Assembly: GCF_900141885.1 (NCBI RefSeq)
Contig: NZ_FQYY01000004.1
Coordinates: forward strand, 63,277-127,276
Direction of reading: 5' to 3'
Source: Mesonia phycicola
GTDB lineage: Bacteria; Bacteroidota; Bacteroidia; Flavobacteriales; Flavobacteriaceae
Length of the DNA: 64,000 nt
The translations under genes were made by a program, and so were the position numbers. Position 1 is the stretch's first letter. Each line of letters opens with the position of its first letter. Positions 33,720-42,276 of the stretch are shown here, in pieces. The notes under the pieces were generated by a model, which saw only the letters and a list, made by a program, of their open reading frames with translations, searched no databases and was not told where the DNA came from.

Positions 33720-34502
33720 TCAATCTAATTTTACTTCATTCAATATTAAACCAGAGGGCTGCGCTATGTGCTCTAATTTTATTTTATGCTCTGCTTGTAA
33801 GGTTTTTTTTATAAAATCAAGATCTATTAATCCTTTACCTAAATCAAACAAAGTTCCCATCATTAATCTAATTTGGTAACGTTTAAAACCTTTTCCTTTT
33901 ATTCTTAAAACATAGCTTTTTTCAGGAAAAAAATTGGCAGTATAAATATCATTATCGGCAAGCTCACAAAAATCTATAGTACCTTGAGTAATAGTTTCTG
34001 GTTTTGGTTTAAAAGCATAAGACCAAAAATCGTGCGTACCTTCAAAGAGTTTAGCTCCTTTTTTCATCAATTCAATATCCAAATCGTCTCGCATATACAC
34101 CATAAACGGAGCACAAAAAGGGTGAAATTTTTCTTTGTAAGCAAAAAAGTACAAATATTCTTTTTGCTTAGGGTGGTTTATAATATTAAAATCTTTGGTA
34201 GTTTCTGTGACTTCTAGCGCCCTAATATCTGGAGGTAAATTTTTATTTAAAAGAGGAAAAAACTCCTCTAAACTTAATGGTTCATTATCTACAAATAACT
34301 CTACATAGGTTTGGTTTACAGATACTTTTGCATCTGTTCTTCCCGCTGCTATAAGTTTAAATTTTTTACGATCTAATACATAAGAAATTGTTCTTTCTAC
34401 CATTCTCTCTACTGTATTCACATCTGGTTGCTTTTGCCAACCGTGATAACGAAACCCTAAATATTGAAGCTTAATAAGGTAATAAAACCTAACTCTTTGC
34501 AT
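33720..34502 (-). CDS. truA: tRNA pseudouridine synthase TruA
   Basis: The protein has 260 residues. The catalytic Asp lies in AAGRTDAKVSVNQ (about residue 56), corresponding to the family's GRTDAGVHA, with Ala-Gly-Val-His changed to Ala-Lys-Val-Ser. Other family blocks are FHPFCAPFMVYM, GTHDFWSYAF and FKRYQIRLMMGTLFDLGKG. TruA makes pseudouridine at positions 38-40 of the tRNA anticodon arm. The altered active-site surrounding (K-V-S in place of G-V-H) is more like the divergent TruA forms seen in Bacteroidetes. Confidence 0.8.
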   Translation of the reverse strand: MQRVRFYYLIKLQYLGFRYHGWQKQPDVNTVERMVERTISYVLDRKKFKLIAAGRTDAKVSVNQTYVELFVDNEPLSLEEFFPLLNKNLPPDIRALEVTETTKDFNIINHPKQKEYLYFFAYKEKFHPFCAPFMVYMRDDLDIELMKKGAKLFEGTHDFWSYAFKPKPETITQGTIDFCELADNDIYTANFFPEKSYVLRIKGKGFKRYQIRLMMGTLFDLGKGLIDLDFIKKTLQAEHKIKLEHIAQPSGLILNEVKLD

Positions 34503-34625
34503 GTTTTTTATTTCTGAGGTAAATATTAATAAGAAAATACCAAGAATAGATTCTAGTTTGGTATAAATTAATCTTTAAAAACTTTTAATTTTCTTAAAAA
34601 TCAAAGATAAGAAAATCAATATTCT

Positions 34626-34633
34626 TAATTTTG
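34626..34633 (+). promoter_or_regulatory. Candidate -7 box for cysE-cysM
   Basis: TAATTTTG fits TAnnTTTG and lies 22 bases upstream of the cysE start. A convincing -33 box is not visible. Confidence 0.35.
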
Positions 34634-34654
34634 AAATTACAGAATTGCTAATCA

Positions 34655-35443
34655 ATGAATAAAAAAGAAGTCATTAAACAAATAGAGGATCAGAAAAAAA
34701 TTCCGCATTTAAAATTTAGACTTAAATCTTCTACAGAAAATTTTACCAAAAAATTATTTCACACCCTTTTTGATGCTGAAATTCCAGTAGAAAAAAACTT
34801 AGAAGAGTTAGAAAAAGATTTTGAAATTCTGGTTGCCCTAGCCTGTTGGGATTTAGAAAAACCTTGCGCTAAGCTTTGGGAAAATTATGTTGCTAAGTTA
34901 CCAGAGCTATTGTGTAAACTAAATAAAGATGCCGAGGCTATACATACCAACGATCCTGCTTCTAATTCTATTGAAGAAGTATACTTAAGCTATCCTGGTT
35001 TTTTTGCCGTGGCTATTTATCGTTTTGCTCATGAGTTTCATAAAGCAGGTTTTCCTTTAGTACCTAGAATGATGACGGAGTATGCGCACCGTTTAACAGG
35101 AGTAGATATTCACCCCGGAGCCATTATTGGTACTTCCTTTTTTATAGATCACGCAACAGGTATTGTAATTGGAGAAACTGCAGAAATAAAAAATAACGTA
35201 AAAATTTATCAGGGAGTTACGTTGGGCGCTTTATATGTAGAAAAAAATCTCAAAAATATAAAAAGACACCCTACAGTAGAAAATAATGTAACTATTTATG
35301 CCAATGCCACAATTCTAGGAGGTGATACTGTTGTAGGTAAAAATAGCGTTATTGGTGGTAATGTATGGCTTACCTCTTCTATACCAGAAAATTCTTTAGT
35401 AACGCACAGTCCAGAAATTAAAATTAGACAAAATTATGAGTAG
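34655..35443 (+). CDS. cysE: Serine O-acetyltransferase
   Basis: The protein has 262 residues. A helical N-terminal domain (about 1-140) is followed by left-handed beta-helix hexapeptide repeats (DIHPGAIIGTSFFIDHATGI, VIGETAEIKNNVKIYQGVTL, TIYANATILGGDTVVG). The catalytic His-Asp pair fits DIHPG and FIDHATG. The end, HSPEIKIRQNYE, fits the tail that docks into cysteine synthase. It makes O-acetylserine from serine and acetyl-CoA. It overlaps cysM by eight bases, and the pair forms a cysteine-synthesis operon. Confidence 0.9.
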   Translation: MNKKEVIKQIEDQKKIPHLKFRLKSSTENFTKKLFHTLFDAEIPVEKNLEELEKDFEILVALACWDLEKPCAKLWENYVAKLPELLCKLNKDAEAIHTNDPASNSIEEVYLSYPGFFAVAIYRFAHEFHKAGFPLVPRMMTEYAHRLTGVDIHPGAIIGTSFFIDHATGIVIGETAEIKNNVKIYQGVTLGALYVEKNLKNIKRHPTVENNVTIYANATILGGDTVVGKNSVIGGNVWLTSSIPENSLVTHSPEIKIRQNYE

Positions 35444-36320
35444 TATATTAGATTTAATAGGAAATACACCTTTAGTAGAAGCACAAACTTTAGTAAAAAA
35501 TAAAAATGTGAAATTATTTTTTAAACTAGAAGGAAACAATCCCGGCGGAAGTGTAAAAGATCGTCCTGCTTATAATATGATTAAAAGTGCTGTAGAGCGT
35601 GGAGATATTAACGAAAACACAAAATTAATTGAAGCAACTAGTGGTAATACTGGTATTGCTTTGGCATTAATTGCTAATCTATACAATTTAAATATAGAAC
35701 TAGTTATGCCAGAAAACTCTACTAAAGAGCGTATACAAACTATGCTCGCTTATGGTGCAAAAGTGACTTTAACTTCTAGTGAAACAGGTATTATCGGGTC
35801 TCGTGATTATGCTGAAAATAAAGTAAAAAATGAAGGTTATGTAGGCTTAAATCAATTTGCTAATAACGATAATTGGAAAGCGCATTACAAAACCACCGGA
35901 CCAGAAATTTGGAGAGATACCCACCAAAAAATTACTCATTTTGTCTCTTCTATGGGTACAACAGGAACTATTATGGGTACTTCTACTTATTTAAAAGAAC
36001 AAAACGAAGCTATTCAAATTATTGGCGTACAACCTACAGATAATTCTAAAATTCCTGGAATTAGAAAATGGCCACAAGAATATTTACCTAAAATTTTCAA
36101 TCCGAAAAAAGTAGATCAAGTAATAGAAATTAGTGAAGAAGAAGCTAGAGCAATGACAAAGCGCTTAGCGAAAGAAGAAGGTATTTTTGCAGGAATGAGT
36201 AGCGGTGGTGCAGCTGCAGCAGCTTTGAAACTTATAGATACTATGGAAGAAGGTGTAGTTGTATCTATAGTTTGTGATCGTGGAGATCGTTACCTCTCTT
36301 CTAATTTATTTGAAGAATAA
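35436..36320 (+). CDS. cysM: Cysteine synthase, CysM/OASS-B type
   Basis: The protein has 294 residues. The PLP lysine is in NPGGSVKDRPAYNM (about residue 42), the substrate loop is EATSGNTGIALALIA, and the phosphate-binding loop is SSMGTTGTIMGTS. The short length and the NKNVKLFFKLEGNNPGGSVK start fit CysM better than CysK. It replaces the acetate of O-acetylserine with sulfide (or thiosulfate) to form cysteine. It is translationally coupled to cysE. Confidence 0.9.
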   Translation: MSSILDLIGNTPLVEAQTLVKNKNVKLFFKLEGNNPGGSVKDRPAYNMIKSAVERGDINENTKLIEATSGNTGIALALIANLYNLNIELVMPENSTKERIQTMLAYGAKVTLTSSETGIIGSRDYAENKVKNEGYVGLNQFANNDNWKAHYKTTGPEIWRDTHQKITHFVSSMGTTGTIMGTSTYLKEQNEAIQIIGVQPTDNSKIPGIRKWPQEYLPKIFNPKKVDQVIEISEEEARAMTKRLAKEEGIFAGMSSGGAAAAALKLIDTMEEGVVVSIVCDRGDRYLSSNLFEE

Positions 36321-36341
36321 TTTTTTTATTTGGCAAGATTT

Positions 36342-36382
36342 ATAATCCGTTATTCTGAATTTATTTCAGAATGACGGATTAT
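36342..36382. terminator. Bidirectional terminator between cysM and the DUF2461 gene
   Basis: ATAATCCGTTATTCTG (36342-36357) pairs with CAGAATGACGGATTAT (36367-36382) over 16 positions with one G-T pair. It lies between two convergent genes. Confidence 0.65.
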
Positions 36383-36431
36383 TATTATAAATAGATGAAG
36401 CTCTTTACTTAAATCTGCTCAACAAAATAAG

Positions 36432-37109
36432 TTAATCAATTAAAGAAACTCCATTTAAATCTGTAGTTAAAACGCTGCTCATATAATTAAAAAATGGTTT
36501 TATAGCTTCAAAATGATTGTCAACGGTATTAGCAAAATTAGGGTTTACCACATCTTCATCTGTGAAATACTTTGTAAAAACCCATTGTTTTAAATTTAAT
36601 AAATCAATATCTGGATGCGTTTTATCAAAACCTTTAGGTGCGGTTTTTAAACGTTCCCCATCTACTCTACCCCAAAAATTTTTTAATTCTTTTTGCTGAA
36701 GAATTTCTTTTATCTCTTCTGCATCCATTTCTATCTCTTTTCTAATTCGGTATAAATCCTCTTTATTCGGATTCCAAAAACCTACAGCAATAAAAGACTT
36801 ATTATCTGGCTGCACATGAACATAATAACCACCTCTTAATTCTGGTTTTTTACGAGTAAAACTAGCACCAAAATTAGTTTTATAAGGAGTTTTATCTTTA
36901 GAAAAACGAACATCTCTATAAATTCTAAAAGCTTTTGTTTTTTCAATTTGATCATGCTGATTTAGCTGAAATTCAATTTCTTTATAGAATTCTTTCATTT
37001 CTGCTTCTATAGATTTGAATTTAGGTTTGTGCTCTTCAAACCAATCTCTGTCATTATTATTTTGCAGCTGAACTAAAAATGGGAGTGCTTCTTGGGGTAT
37101 AGATTTCAT
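36432..37109 (-). CDS. DUF2461 family protein
   Basis: The protein has 225 residues. Family hallmarks are LQNNNDRDWFEEHKPKFK near the start and FRIYRDVRFSKDKTPYKTNF (about residue 62-81), then GGYYVHVQPDNKSFIAVGFW. Members are widespread cytoplasmic proteins of unknown biochemical role, usually annotated as TIGR02453 or DUF2461. The gene is intact and lies just outside the repeat-rich stretch. Confidence 0.85.
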   Translation of the reverse strand: MKSIPQEALPFLVQLQNNNDRDWFEEHKPKFKSIEAEMKEFYKEIEFQLNQHDQIEKTKAFRIYRDVRFSKDKTPYKTNFGASFTRKKPELRGGYYVHVQPDNKSFIAVGFWNPNKEDLYRIRKEIEMDAEEIKEILQQKELKNFWGRVDGERLKTAPKGFDKTHPDIDLLNLKQWVFTKYFTDEDVVNPNFANTVDNHFEAIKPFFNYMSSVLTTDLNGVSLID

Positions 37110-37169
37110 TACAGGTCTTTTTCTTCAAAGTTAAAAAACTTATTCTTCTTTTAAATGATGTTTTTAGGT

Positions 37170-37447
37170 AACGTCATCCCAAACTTGATTTGGGATCTCA
37201 TCCACATTTTCACACAACCACTTTTAATCTTTTGATGCGATGCTGAATCAACTACCCCATGACGATAAACATTCACTTTACCTTCCTAAAAACGTCATCC
37301 CAAACTTGATTTGAGATCACACATATATTTTCAAGTAATAGGTTTTATTCTTTTGATGTGATGCTGAATCAAGTTCAGCATGACGAAGAGAATTCTCTTT
37401 ATTTTCAAAGTAACGTCATCCCAAACTTGATTTGGGATCTCATCTAA
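37170..37447. repeat. Palindromic repeat array downstream of the GIY-YIG gene
   Basis: Three copies of a short palindrome lie at 37171, 37292 and 37412. Each reads CGTC, then ATCCCAAA-CTTGA-TTTGGGAT (the copy at 37292 has one change), spaced about 120 bases apart. Between them lie copies of a second motif, GATGCGATGCTGAATC, ending in CATGACG. The last palindrome touches the stop codon of the nuclease gene. The units between the first and second palindromes match those on the other side of the gene almost base for base. Confidence 0.85.
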
Positions 37448-37729
37448 TTAAATTAGTTCTATTGTTTTTAATTCAGGATTTTTCTTTTTAACTAGATCAA
37501 TTTTCCAATCTTTCTTCCAACTCTTTAATTGTTTTTCTCTTTTAATTGCTTGTTGAATATCTAAGAATTCTTCATAATAAATTAAATATTTCAAATTGTA
37601 TTTTGCAGTAAATAAAGAACCTTTCCCTAGTTGATGTTCCGCAATTCGCTTAGTTAATTCACTTGTAATTCCAATATAAAATGTAGTTCTATATTTATTG
37701 GTTAAAATATAAACATATGAAGTTTTCAT
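37448..37729 (-). CDS. GIY-YIG nuclease, repeat-associated
   Basis: The protein has 93 residues from the ATG at 37729. A longer frame begins at 37795 but its first 22 codons are repeat sequence, so I prefer the internal start. The single-domain GIY-YIG nuclease is complete: YVYILTNKYRTTFYIGITSE, then LTKRIAEHQLGKGSLFTAKY, LIYYEEFLDIQQAIKREKQL and KSWKKDWKIDLVKKKNPEL. The catalytic Tyr, Arg (LTKRIAEH) and Glu (AIKREKQLK) are present. Such small proteins are widespread and often annotated as excinuclease-like. The gene is packed between palindromic repeats on both sides, as if gene and repeats form one mobile unit. Confidence 0.85.
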   Translation of the reverse strand: MKTSYVYILTNKYRTTFYIGITSELTKRIAEHQLGKGSLFTAKYNLKYLIYYEEFLDIQQAIKREKQLKSWKKDWKIDLVKKKNPELKTIELI

Positions 37730-37735
37730 TCTAAA

Positions 37736-38046
37736 TTGTTTTATATATATATGATGCGATGCTGAATCGAGTACCCCATGACGATAAACATTCACTTTAC
37801 CATCCTAAAAACGTCATCCCAAACTTGATTTGGGATCTCATTCACATTTTCACACAACCACTTTTAATCTTTTGATGCGATGCTGAATCAAGTACCCCAT
37901 GACGGTAAACATTCATTTTACCTTCCTAAAAACGTCATCCCAAACTTGATTTGGGATCTCATCCACATTTTCACACAACCACTTTTAATCTTTTGATGCG
38001 ATGCTGAAATCATAGATTCAACTTAGTTAATCAAGTACCCCATGAC
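37736..38046. repeat. Palindromic repeat array upstream of the GIY-YIG gene
   Basis: Two palindromes CGTCATCCCAAACTTGATTT (37811 and 37932 onward) alternate with three copies of GATGCGATGCTGAA (37752, 37875, 37997) that end in CCCCATGACG. The repeat period is about 120 bases. The copy next to the gene reads into the nuclease frame. The third copy of the second motif has a 21-base insertion before its CCCCATGACG end. Confidence 0.85.
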
Positions 38047-38074
38047 GAATAGAAAGTGACTATTATCTGGAAAT

Positions 38075-38719
38075 CTACTTCAATAGATCTTGTATAAATA
38101 CTAATAAATTACCTTCTTGAAACCTTACACTAGCCTTATCTTCAATGATTGTATTTCTGGTACCTATTCGGGAAATAATATTTAGATTTTCGTTTTGTAG
38201 AGTATATTTAACTCCGCTAGAAGTAATATTTTTCGCTTCTGGAAAAGGGTACAAAGAGAAAACTTCATGTTGAAATCCTATAATTTCGGTTTCATTTTCA
38301 GCAAAAAAATAAAAGCCAAAATCGTCAAAACATCTAATATCTATCTCTTCTTTGTGTTTTAGCATTGAAGTTAAATTTCCTAAAAAATGGTCTTGTTCTA
38401 AACCACTACAACCAAATACAGAAACACTTTTAAAGCCTTCTTCTATAATTATACGAAGTGCTTTTTCAAAATCTGTAGCATTTTGATCTGGAGTTTCTAT
38501 AATTTTAATTGAAGAAGAAATCTCTGATACAGAAATTGAATCAAAATCACCAGACACAACATCTGGTGTAATATTTATTTTTTGTAAACTTTTATAAGCT
38601 CCGTCTGTGCAATAAATTTTTTGAAAGTGAGCTAATTGGGGTATTTGCTTGGGAAATTGCCCGTTAATAAATAAAACTACCTCACTTTCAAACCTATAGT
38701 TGTCACGATAAATATGCAT
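38075..38719 (-). CDS. Thiamine pyrophosphokinase
   Basis: The protein has 214 residues. Family motifs are CTDGAYKSLQ (about residue 37), PDVVSGDFDSIS (about residue 52) and PDQNATDFEKAL (about residue 77), the Asp-rich set that binds Mg-ATP in thiamine diphosphokinases, then GLEQDHFLGNL. It makes thiamine diphosphate from thiamine and ATP. Its start overlaps the hisIE stop by one base, so it rides on the histidine operon as the last gene. No functional link to histidine is apparent beyond the shared transcript. Confidence 0.85.
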   Translation of the reverse strand: MHIYRDNYRFESEVVLFINGQFPKQIPQLAHFQKIYCTDGAYKSLQKINITPDVVSGDFDSISVSEISSSIKIIETPDQNATDFEKALRIIIEEGFKSVSVFGCSGLEQDHFLGNLTSMLKHKEEIDIRCFDDFGFYFFAENETEIIGFQHEVFSLYPFPEAKNITSSGVKYTLQNENLNIISRIGTRNTIIEDKASVRFQEGNLLVFIQDLLK

Positions 38720-39315
38720 TAATTTCTATTTTCTAAAACCTTTGCAATATCGTTTAATTTATAGCCTTTTGCAGATAAAAGAATTAAATAATGGAATAAT
38801 AAATCTGCCGATTCATTCAAAAATAAATCTTCATTATCATCTTTAGCTTCTATAACTACTTCTACAGCTTCTTCTCCTACTTTTTGTGCTATTTTATTTA
38901 TTCCTTTTGCAAAAAGTGAAGCTACATAACTATCGTCTGGCGTAGATTGATTTTTACGATTTTCAATAATTTGTTCTAATTCAGAAATAAACCCATAATC
39001 TTGTTTATTTTCTTCTTCCCAACAAGTATCATCTCCTTTATGACAAACAGGGCCTACTGGATTTACATGTATTAAAAGGGTATCGTTATCACAATCTAAT
39101 TTAATATCTACTAATTGTAAAAAATTACCACTCTCCTCGCCTTTTGTCCATAAACGCTTTTTAGTTCTACTATAAAAAGTAACTTTTTTAGTTTCGTTGG
39201 TTTTTAAAAATGCTTCTTCATTCATATATCCCAACATCAAAACTTTTAAGGTTTTAGCATCTTGAATCACCGCAGGTACAAGTCCGTCATTATTTTTATT
39301 AAAATCTATATTCAT
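38719..39315 (-). CDS. hisIE: Bifunctional phosphoribosyl-AMP cyclohydrolase / phosphoribosyl-ATP pyrophosphatase
   Basis: The protein has 198 residues. The HisI half (1-105) has MLGYMNEEAFLKT, WTKGEESGNFLQL and the metal site DCDNDTLLIHVNPVGPVCHK with CW a few residues on. The HisE half (about 110-198) has SYVASLFAKGINKIAQKVGE, EEAVEVVIEA and NESADLLFHYLILL. It carries out histidine steps 2 and 3. It follows hisF after a 248-base gap filled by repeats, and is coupled to the thiamine pyrophosphokinase gene. Confidence 0.95.
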   Translation of the reverse strand: MNIDFNKNNDGLVPAVIQDAKTLKVLMLGYMNEEAFLKTNETKKVTFYSRTKKRLWTKGEESGNFLQLVDIKLDCDNDTLLIHVNPVGPVCHKGDDTCWEEENKQDYGFISELEQIIENRKNQSTPDDSYVASLFAKGINKIAQKVGEEAVEVVIEAKDDNEDLFLNESADLLFHYLILLSAKGYKLNDIAKVLENRN

Positions 39316-39396
39316 GGTTTTGTAATTTATTTTTTGTTATCTCAAAATTGATCTGAGATAAAATTGTATTTCTTTATTTACTTCAACGTTTATCAA

Positions 39397-39545
39397 TATG
39401 ATGCGATGCTGAATCAAGTTCAGCATGACGAGTATTTATTCTCCGTCATCCCGGACCTGATCCGGGATCTCATCCGATTAGTTCTATTGTCTTTAATCTT
39501 TTGATATAATGTTGAAATTAAAACTTCGAATAGCTCAGTGTGACA
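39397..39545. repeat. Repeat unit with a GIY-YIG gene remnant, hisF-hisIE gap
   Basis: The order is GATGCGATGCTGAATC ending CAGCATGACG (39401-39430), the palindrome CGTCATCCCGGACCTGATCC (39444 onward), then a stretch whose minus strand reads LKTIELIG and a stop (39468-39494). This matches the LKTIELI end of the nuclease at 37448. A further motif, CTCAGTGTGACA, ends the block. The nuclease tail keeps the same position relative to the palindrome as in the intact copy. Confidence 0.75.
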
Positions 39546-39563
39546 ATTCAGCATAACTAAACA

Positions 39564-40319
39564 TTACCTTCTCACTAAAATATCTTTATCGCTTAAAAAT
39601 TCTTTTAGCTCCGGAATTTCTATTTCTTTAAAATGAAAAACACTTGCTGCCAATGCTGCATCAGCTTTACCTTCTATAAATGTATCTGCAAAATGCTGCA
39701 TATTTCCTGCGCCGCCAGAAGCAATTATTGGGATATTTAACTCTTCAGATAATTTTGCTAAAGCCTCATTAGCAAAACCATTTTTAGTACCATCGTTATT
39801 CATAGAAGTAAATAAAATTTCTCCTGCTCCGCGTTTCTCTACTTCTTTAGCCCAAGCAAATAAATTAAGCTCTGTAGGTACTTTACCTCCTACTAAATGT
39901 ACAATCCACTCTCCATCAATTTGTTTTGCATCTATAGCTACAACCACACATTGACTACCAAATTTAGCAGAAAGCTCATTAATTAATTCTGGTCTTTTCA
40001 CTGCAGACGAATTGATAGAAACTTTATCTGCGCCACATTGCAAGAGAATATCTACATCTTCTACGGAAGAAATACCACCACCAACGGTAAACGGAATATT
40101 CACTTTTTCTGCAACTTTAAGTACTAAATTAGCTAGTGTTTTTCTTTTTTCTTCTGTAGCAGATATATCTAGAAAAACCAACTCATCTGCTCCATTTTCT
40201 GCATAGATTTTTGCTAATTCTACAGGATCTCCTGCATCACGTAAATCTAAAAAATTTACGCCTTTTACGGTTCGTCCGTTTTTGATATCTAAACAAGGTA
40301 TAATTCTTTTGGTAAGCAT
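39564..40319 (-). CDS. hisF: Imidazole glycerol phosphate synthase, cyclase subunit
   Basis: The protein has 251 residues and is a complete (beta/alpha)8 barrel. It begins [20 protein letters not shown] (catalytic Asp in CLDIK). Also present are [11 protein letters not shown], the second catalytic Asp in [13 protein letters not shown], and the phosphate sites [10 protein letters not shown] and [10 protein letters not shown]. With HisH it forms imidazole glycerol phosphate and AICAR. Gaps on both sides carry repeat units, while the coding sequence is intact. Confidence 0.96.
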   Translation of the reverse strand: MLTKRIIPCLDIKNGRTVKGVNFLDLRDAGDPVELAKIYAENGADELVFLDISATEEKRKTLANLVLKVAEKVNIPFTVGGGISSVEDVDILLQCGADKVSINSSAVKRPELINELSAKFGSQCVVVAIDAKQIDGEWIVHLVGGKVPTELNLFAWAKEVEKRGAGEILFTSMNNDGTKNGFANEALAKLSEELNIPIIASGGAGNMQHFADTFIEGKADAALAASVFHFKEIEIPELKEFLSDKDILVRR

Positions 40320-40367
40320 TGTTTATATTGTTTTACTGAAATGCATTCAATGTTCTATTTTTTCTGT

Positions 40368-40553
40368 TGATGCGATGCTGTCCCTCGACTCCGCTCGGGA
40401 TGATCAAGAAGTTCAGTATGACGTACTCTAGTTAACTTTTAAAATTCGTCATCCCGGACTTGATCCGGGATCTCATCCTGTTATATTTTAAGTGAATAAA
40501 TATCTAGATGAAGTTCAAATAATACTTCGACAAGCTCAGTGTGACAATTTCAC
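40368..40553. repeat. Repeat units in the hisA-hisF gap
   Basis: Motif GATGCGATGCTG, followed by a CCTCGACTCCGCTCGGGATG hairpin-like variant and CAGTATGACG (40369-40421), precedes the palindrome ATCCCGGA-CTTGA-TCCGGGAT (40452-40472). A third motif, ACTTCGACAAGCTCAGTGTG, closes the block (40529-40548). Confidence 0.8.
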
Positions 40554-40567
40554 TTTTTTACTTCTAA

Positions 40568-41296
40568 TTAATAACTTTCTAAAATATAGCTTTCTAATTG
40601 TTTTAAACTAATTCTGTTTTCATAAATCGCCTTGCCAATGATAGTTCCTTCACAACCCATTTTTGCAAGTTTCGGAAGTTCATCAAACGTTGAAATTCCT
40701 CCGGAAGCGATCAATTTAACTTGCGAACATTCTTCAAGAATTTTTTTATATAATTCAAAAGAAGGCCCTTCTAACATTCCGTCTTTACTAATATCAGTGC
40801 AAATCACGTATTGAATTCCTTTTTCTTGGTATTTCTGAATAAAAGGAATTAACTCTTCTTCTGAATCTTCTTGCCAACCTGAAACTGCAATCTTTTCATC
40901 TTTTGCATCTGCGCCTAAAATTATTTTTTCAGCTCCATATTTTTCAATCCAACTTTCAAAAATTACTTTATCTTTTACTGCAATACTTCCTCCGGTAATT
41001 TGTTTAGCACCACTTTCAAAAGCAATTTTAAGATCTTCGTCAGATTTTAGTCCACCACCAAAATCGATATTCAATTTTGTTTTCAATGCAATTTCTTCTA
41101 GTATTTTATAATTTACAATGTGCTTACTTTTAGCGCCATCTAAATCTACTAAATGTAAATGCTGGATTCCGTGTGCTTGAAATTGCTTGGCAACCTCTAA
41201 CGGACTTTCATTATATATTTTTTTGGTGTTATAGTCTCCTTTTGACAGTCTTACACATTTACCGTCAATAATGTCTATTGCAGGAATTATTCTCAT
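40568..41296 (-). CDS. hisA: ProFAR isomerase
   Basis: The protein has 242 residues. The barrel starts [20 protein letters not shown] (catalytic Asp in AIDI). [12 protein letters not shown], the second Asp in [13 protein letters not shown], and the phosphate site [13 protein letters not shown] follow. It performs the Amadori rearrangement of step 4 in the histidine pathway. The gene is intact, and both flanking gaps hold repeat units. Confidence 0.96.
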   Translation of the reverse strand: MRIIPAIDIIDGKCVRLSKGDYNTKKIYNESPLEVAKQFQAHGIQHLHLVDLDGAKSKHIVNYKILEEIALKTKLNIDFGGGLKSDEDLKIAFESGAKQITGGSIAVKDKVIFESWIEKYGAEKIILGADAKDEKIAVSGWQEDSEEELIPFIQKYQEKGIQYVICTDISKDGMLEGPSFELYKKILEECSQVKLIASGGISTFDELPKLAKMGCEGTIIGKAIYENRISLKQLESYILESY

Positions 41297-41318
41297 TTAA
41301 AGTAGGATTTTATATTTT

Positions 41319-41432
41319 TCGTCATTCCAGACTTGATCTGGGATCGCATTGAATATTTATTTAATTAAAATATAATCATGATGTGATGCTGTCTCTCGAC
41401 TCCGCTCGGGATGACTAAGAAGTTCTGAATCA
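41319..41432. repeat. Degenerate repeat unit in the hisH-hisA gap
   Basis: A decayed palindrome CGTCATTCCAGACTTGATCT (41321 onward) is followed by GATGTGATGCTG with the CTCGACTCCGCTCGGGATGA variant (41381-41415). The order palindrome then second motif is the reverse of that in the hisA-hisF gap. Confidence 0.7.
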
Positions 41433-41444
41433 TGAAATTTATTT

Positions 41445-42026
41445 TTAGCATTTCAAGAAGTTTTCTAATATCTTTTCTCCAGCATTGCTACTCTTTTCTG
41501 GATGAAATTGTACTCCGTAAAAATTATCTTTTTGTAATGCAGAAGCGTATGCTAAATCATAATTGGTTTCAGCAATCATTTCAGAACATTTTTCAGCATA
41601 AAAACTATGTACTAAATACATAAATTCTTCTTCTTTGATACCTTTAAAAAGTTCTGATTTTAAATTAGTGATTTGATTCCACCCAATTTGCGGAACTTTT
41701 ACTTGGTTGGAGAAACGTTTTACTTCTACATTAAAAATACCGAGACCTTTGGTATCGCCTTCCTCAGAATGTTTACACATTAACTGCATGCCTAAACAAA
41801 TACCCAAAACTGGTTGTTTTAACTGCGGAATGATTTGATCTAAGCCTGTAGATTTTAGCATTTTCATTGCGCTACTTGCCTCACCTACTCCAGGAAAAAT
41901 CACTTTATCTGCTTGCAGAATTTCTTCTACGTTATTAGACAAAACTGCTTCAAAACCTAAGCGTTGAATAGCAAATTTTATACTTTGTATGTTTCCTGCT
42001 CCGTAATTAATAATGACTATTTTCAT
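41445..42026 (-). CDS. hisH: Imidazole glycerol phosphate synthase, glutaminase subunit
   Basis: The protein has 193 residues and is a class I glutamine amidotransferase. It has VIINYGAGNIQSIKFAIQRL at the start, the nucleophile in PVLGICLGMQLM (about residue 77), and the His-Glu pair in GVQFHPEKSS near the end. It delivers ammonia to HisF. Its C-terminus falls directly against a repeat unit but is complete (ILENFLKC). Confidence 0.96.
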   Translation of the reverse strand: MKIVIINYGAGNIQSIKFAIQRLGFEAVLSNNVEEILQADKVIFPGVGEASSAMKMLKSTGLDQIIPQLKQPVLGICLGMQLMCKHSEEGDTKGLGIFNVEVKRFSNQVKVPQIGWNQITNLKSELFKGIKEEEFMYLVHSFYAEKCSEMIAETNYDLAYASALQKDNFYGVQFHPEKSSNAGEKILENFLKC

Positions 42027-42069
42027 TTTCTATTGGTAATTAGAATTGAGTTAGTTTAAAACTCACTTT

Positions 42070-42245
42070 GATGAGATGCTGATTTAAATTAAGTATGACT
42101 TACTTTATTTCCCTTTTGAATCGCGTCATTCCAGACTTGATCTAGAAATCTAATTCTGTTTTTTATTCAACTTAACTTTTATCAACCTGATGTGATACTG
42201 CCCCTCGACTCCGTTCGGGATGACTATTAAATTAAGTATGACGAA
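42070..42245. repeat. Degenerate repeat units in the hisB-hisH gap
   Basis: Two decayed copies of the second motif lie at 42070 (GATGAGATGCTG) and 42189 (GATGTGATACTG, followed by the CCTCGACTCCGTTCGGGATG variant). Between them is a palindrome remnant, CGTCATTCCAGACTTGATCT, at 42124. All carry several changes relative to the copies around the GIY-YIG gene. Confidence 0.7.
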
Positions 42246-42276
42246 TTTTCTCATCTCTAGAATCCTCAATTCTATT

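Noticed and set aside
36342-36382. Member of the palindromic repeat family at the nuclease gene
   Set aside because: It shares only a short CAGAATGACG stretch, lies between convergent genes and works better as a terminator. A distant relationship is not excluded.
37730-37795. Longer start for the GIY-YIG gene
   Set aside because: The extra 22 codons are read from a repeat copy and precede a natural start (MKTSYVYILTN). Other nuclease domains of this kind begin there.
37170-38046. CRISPR array in the repeat-rich stretch
   Set aside because: The repeats are palindromes and mixed motifs with a ~120-base period, the intervals are themselves repeated instead of unique, and no cas genes are present.
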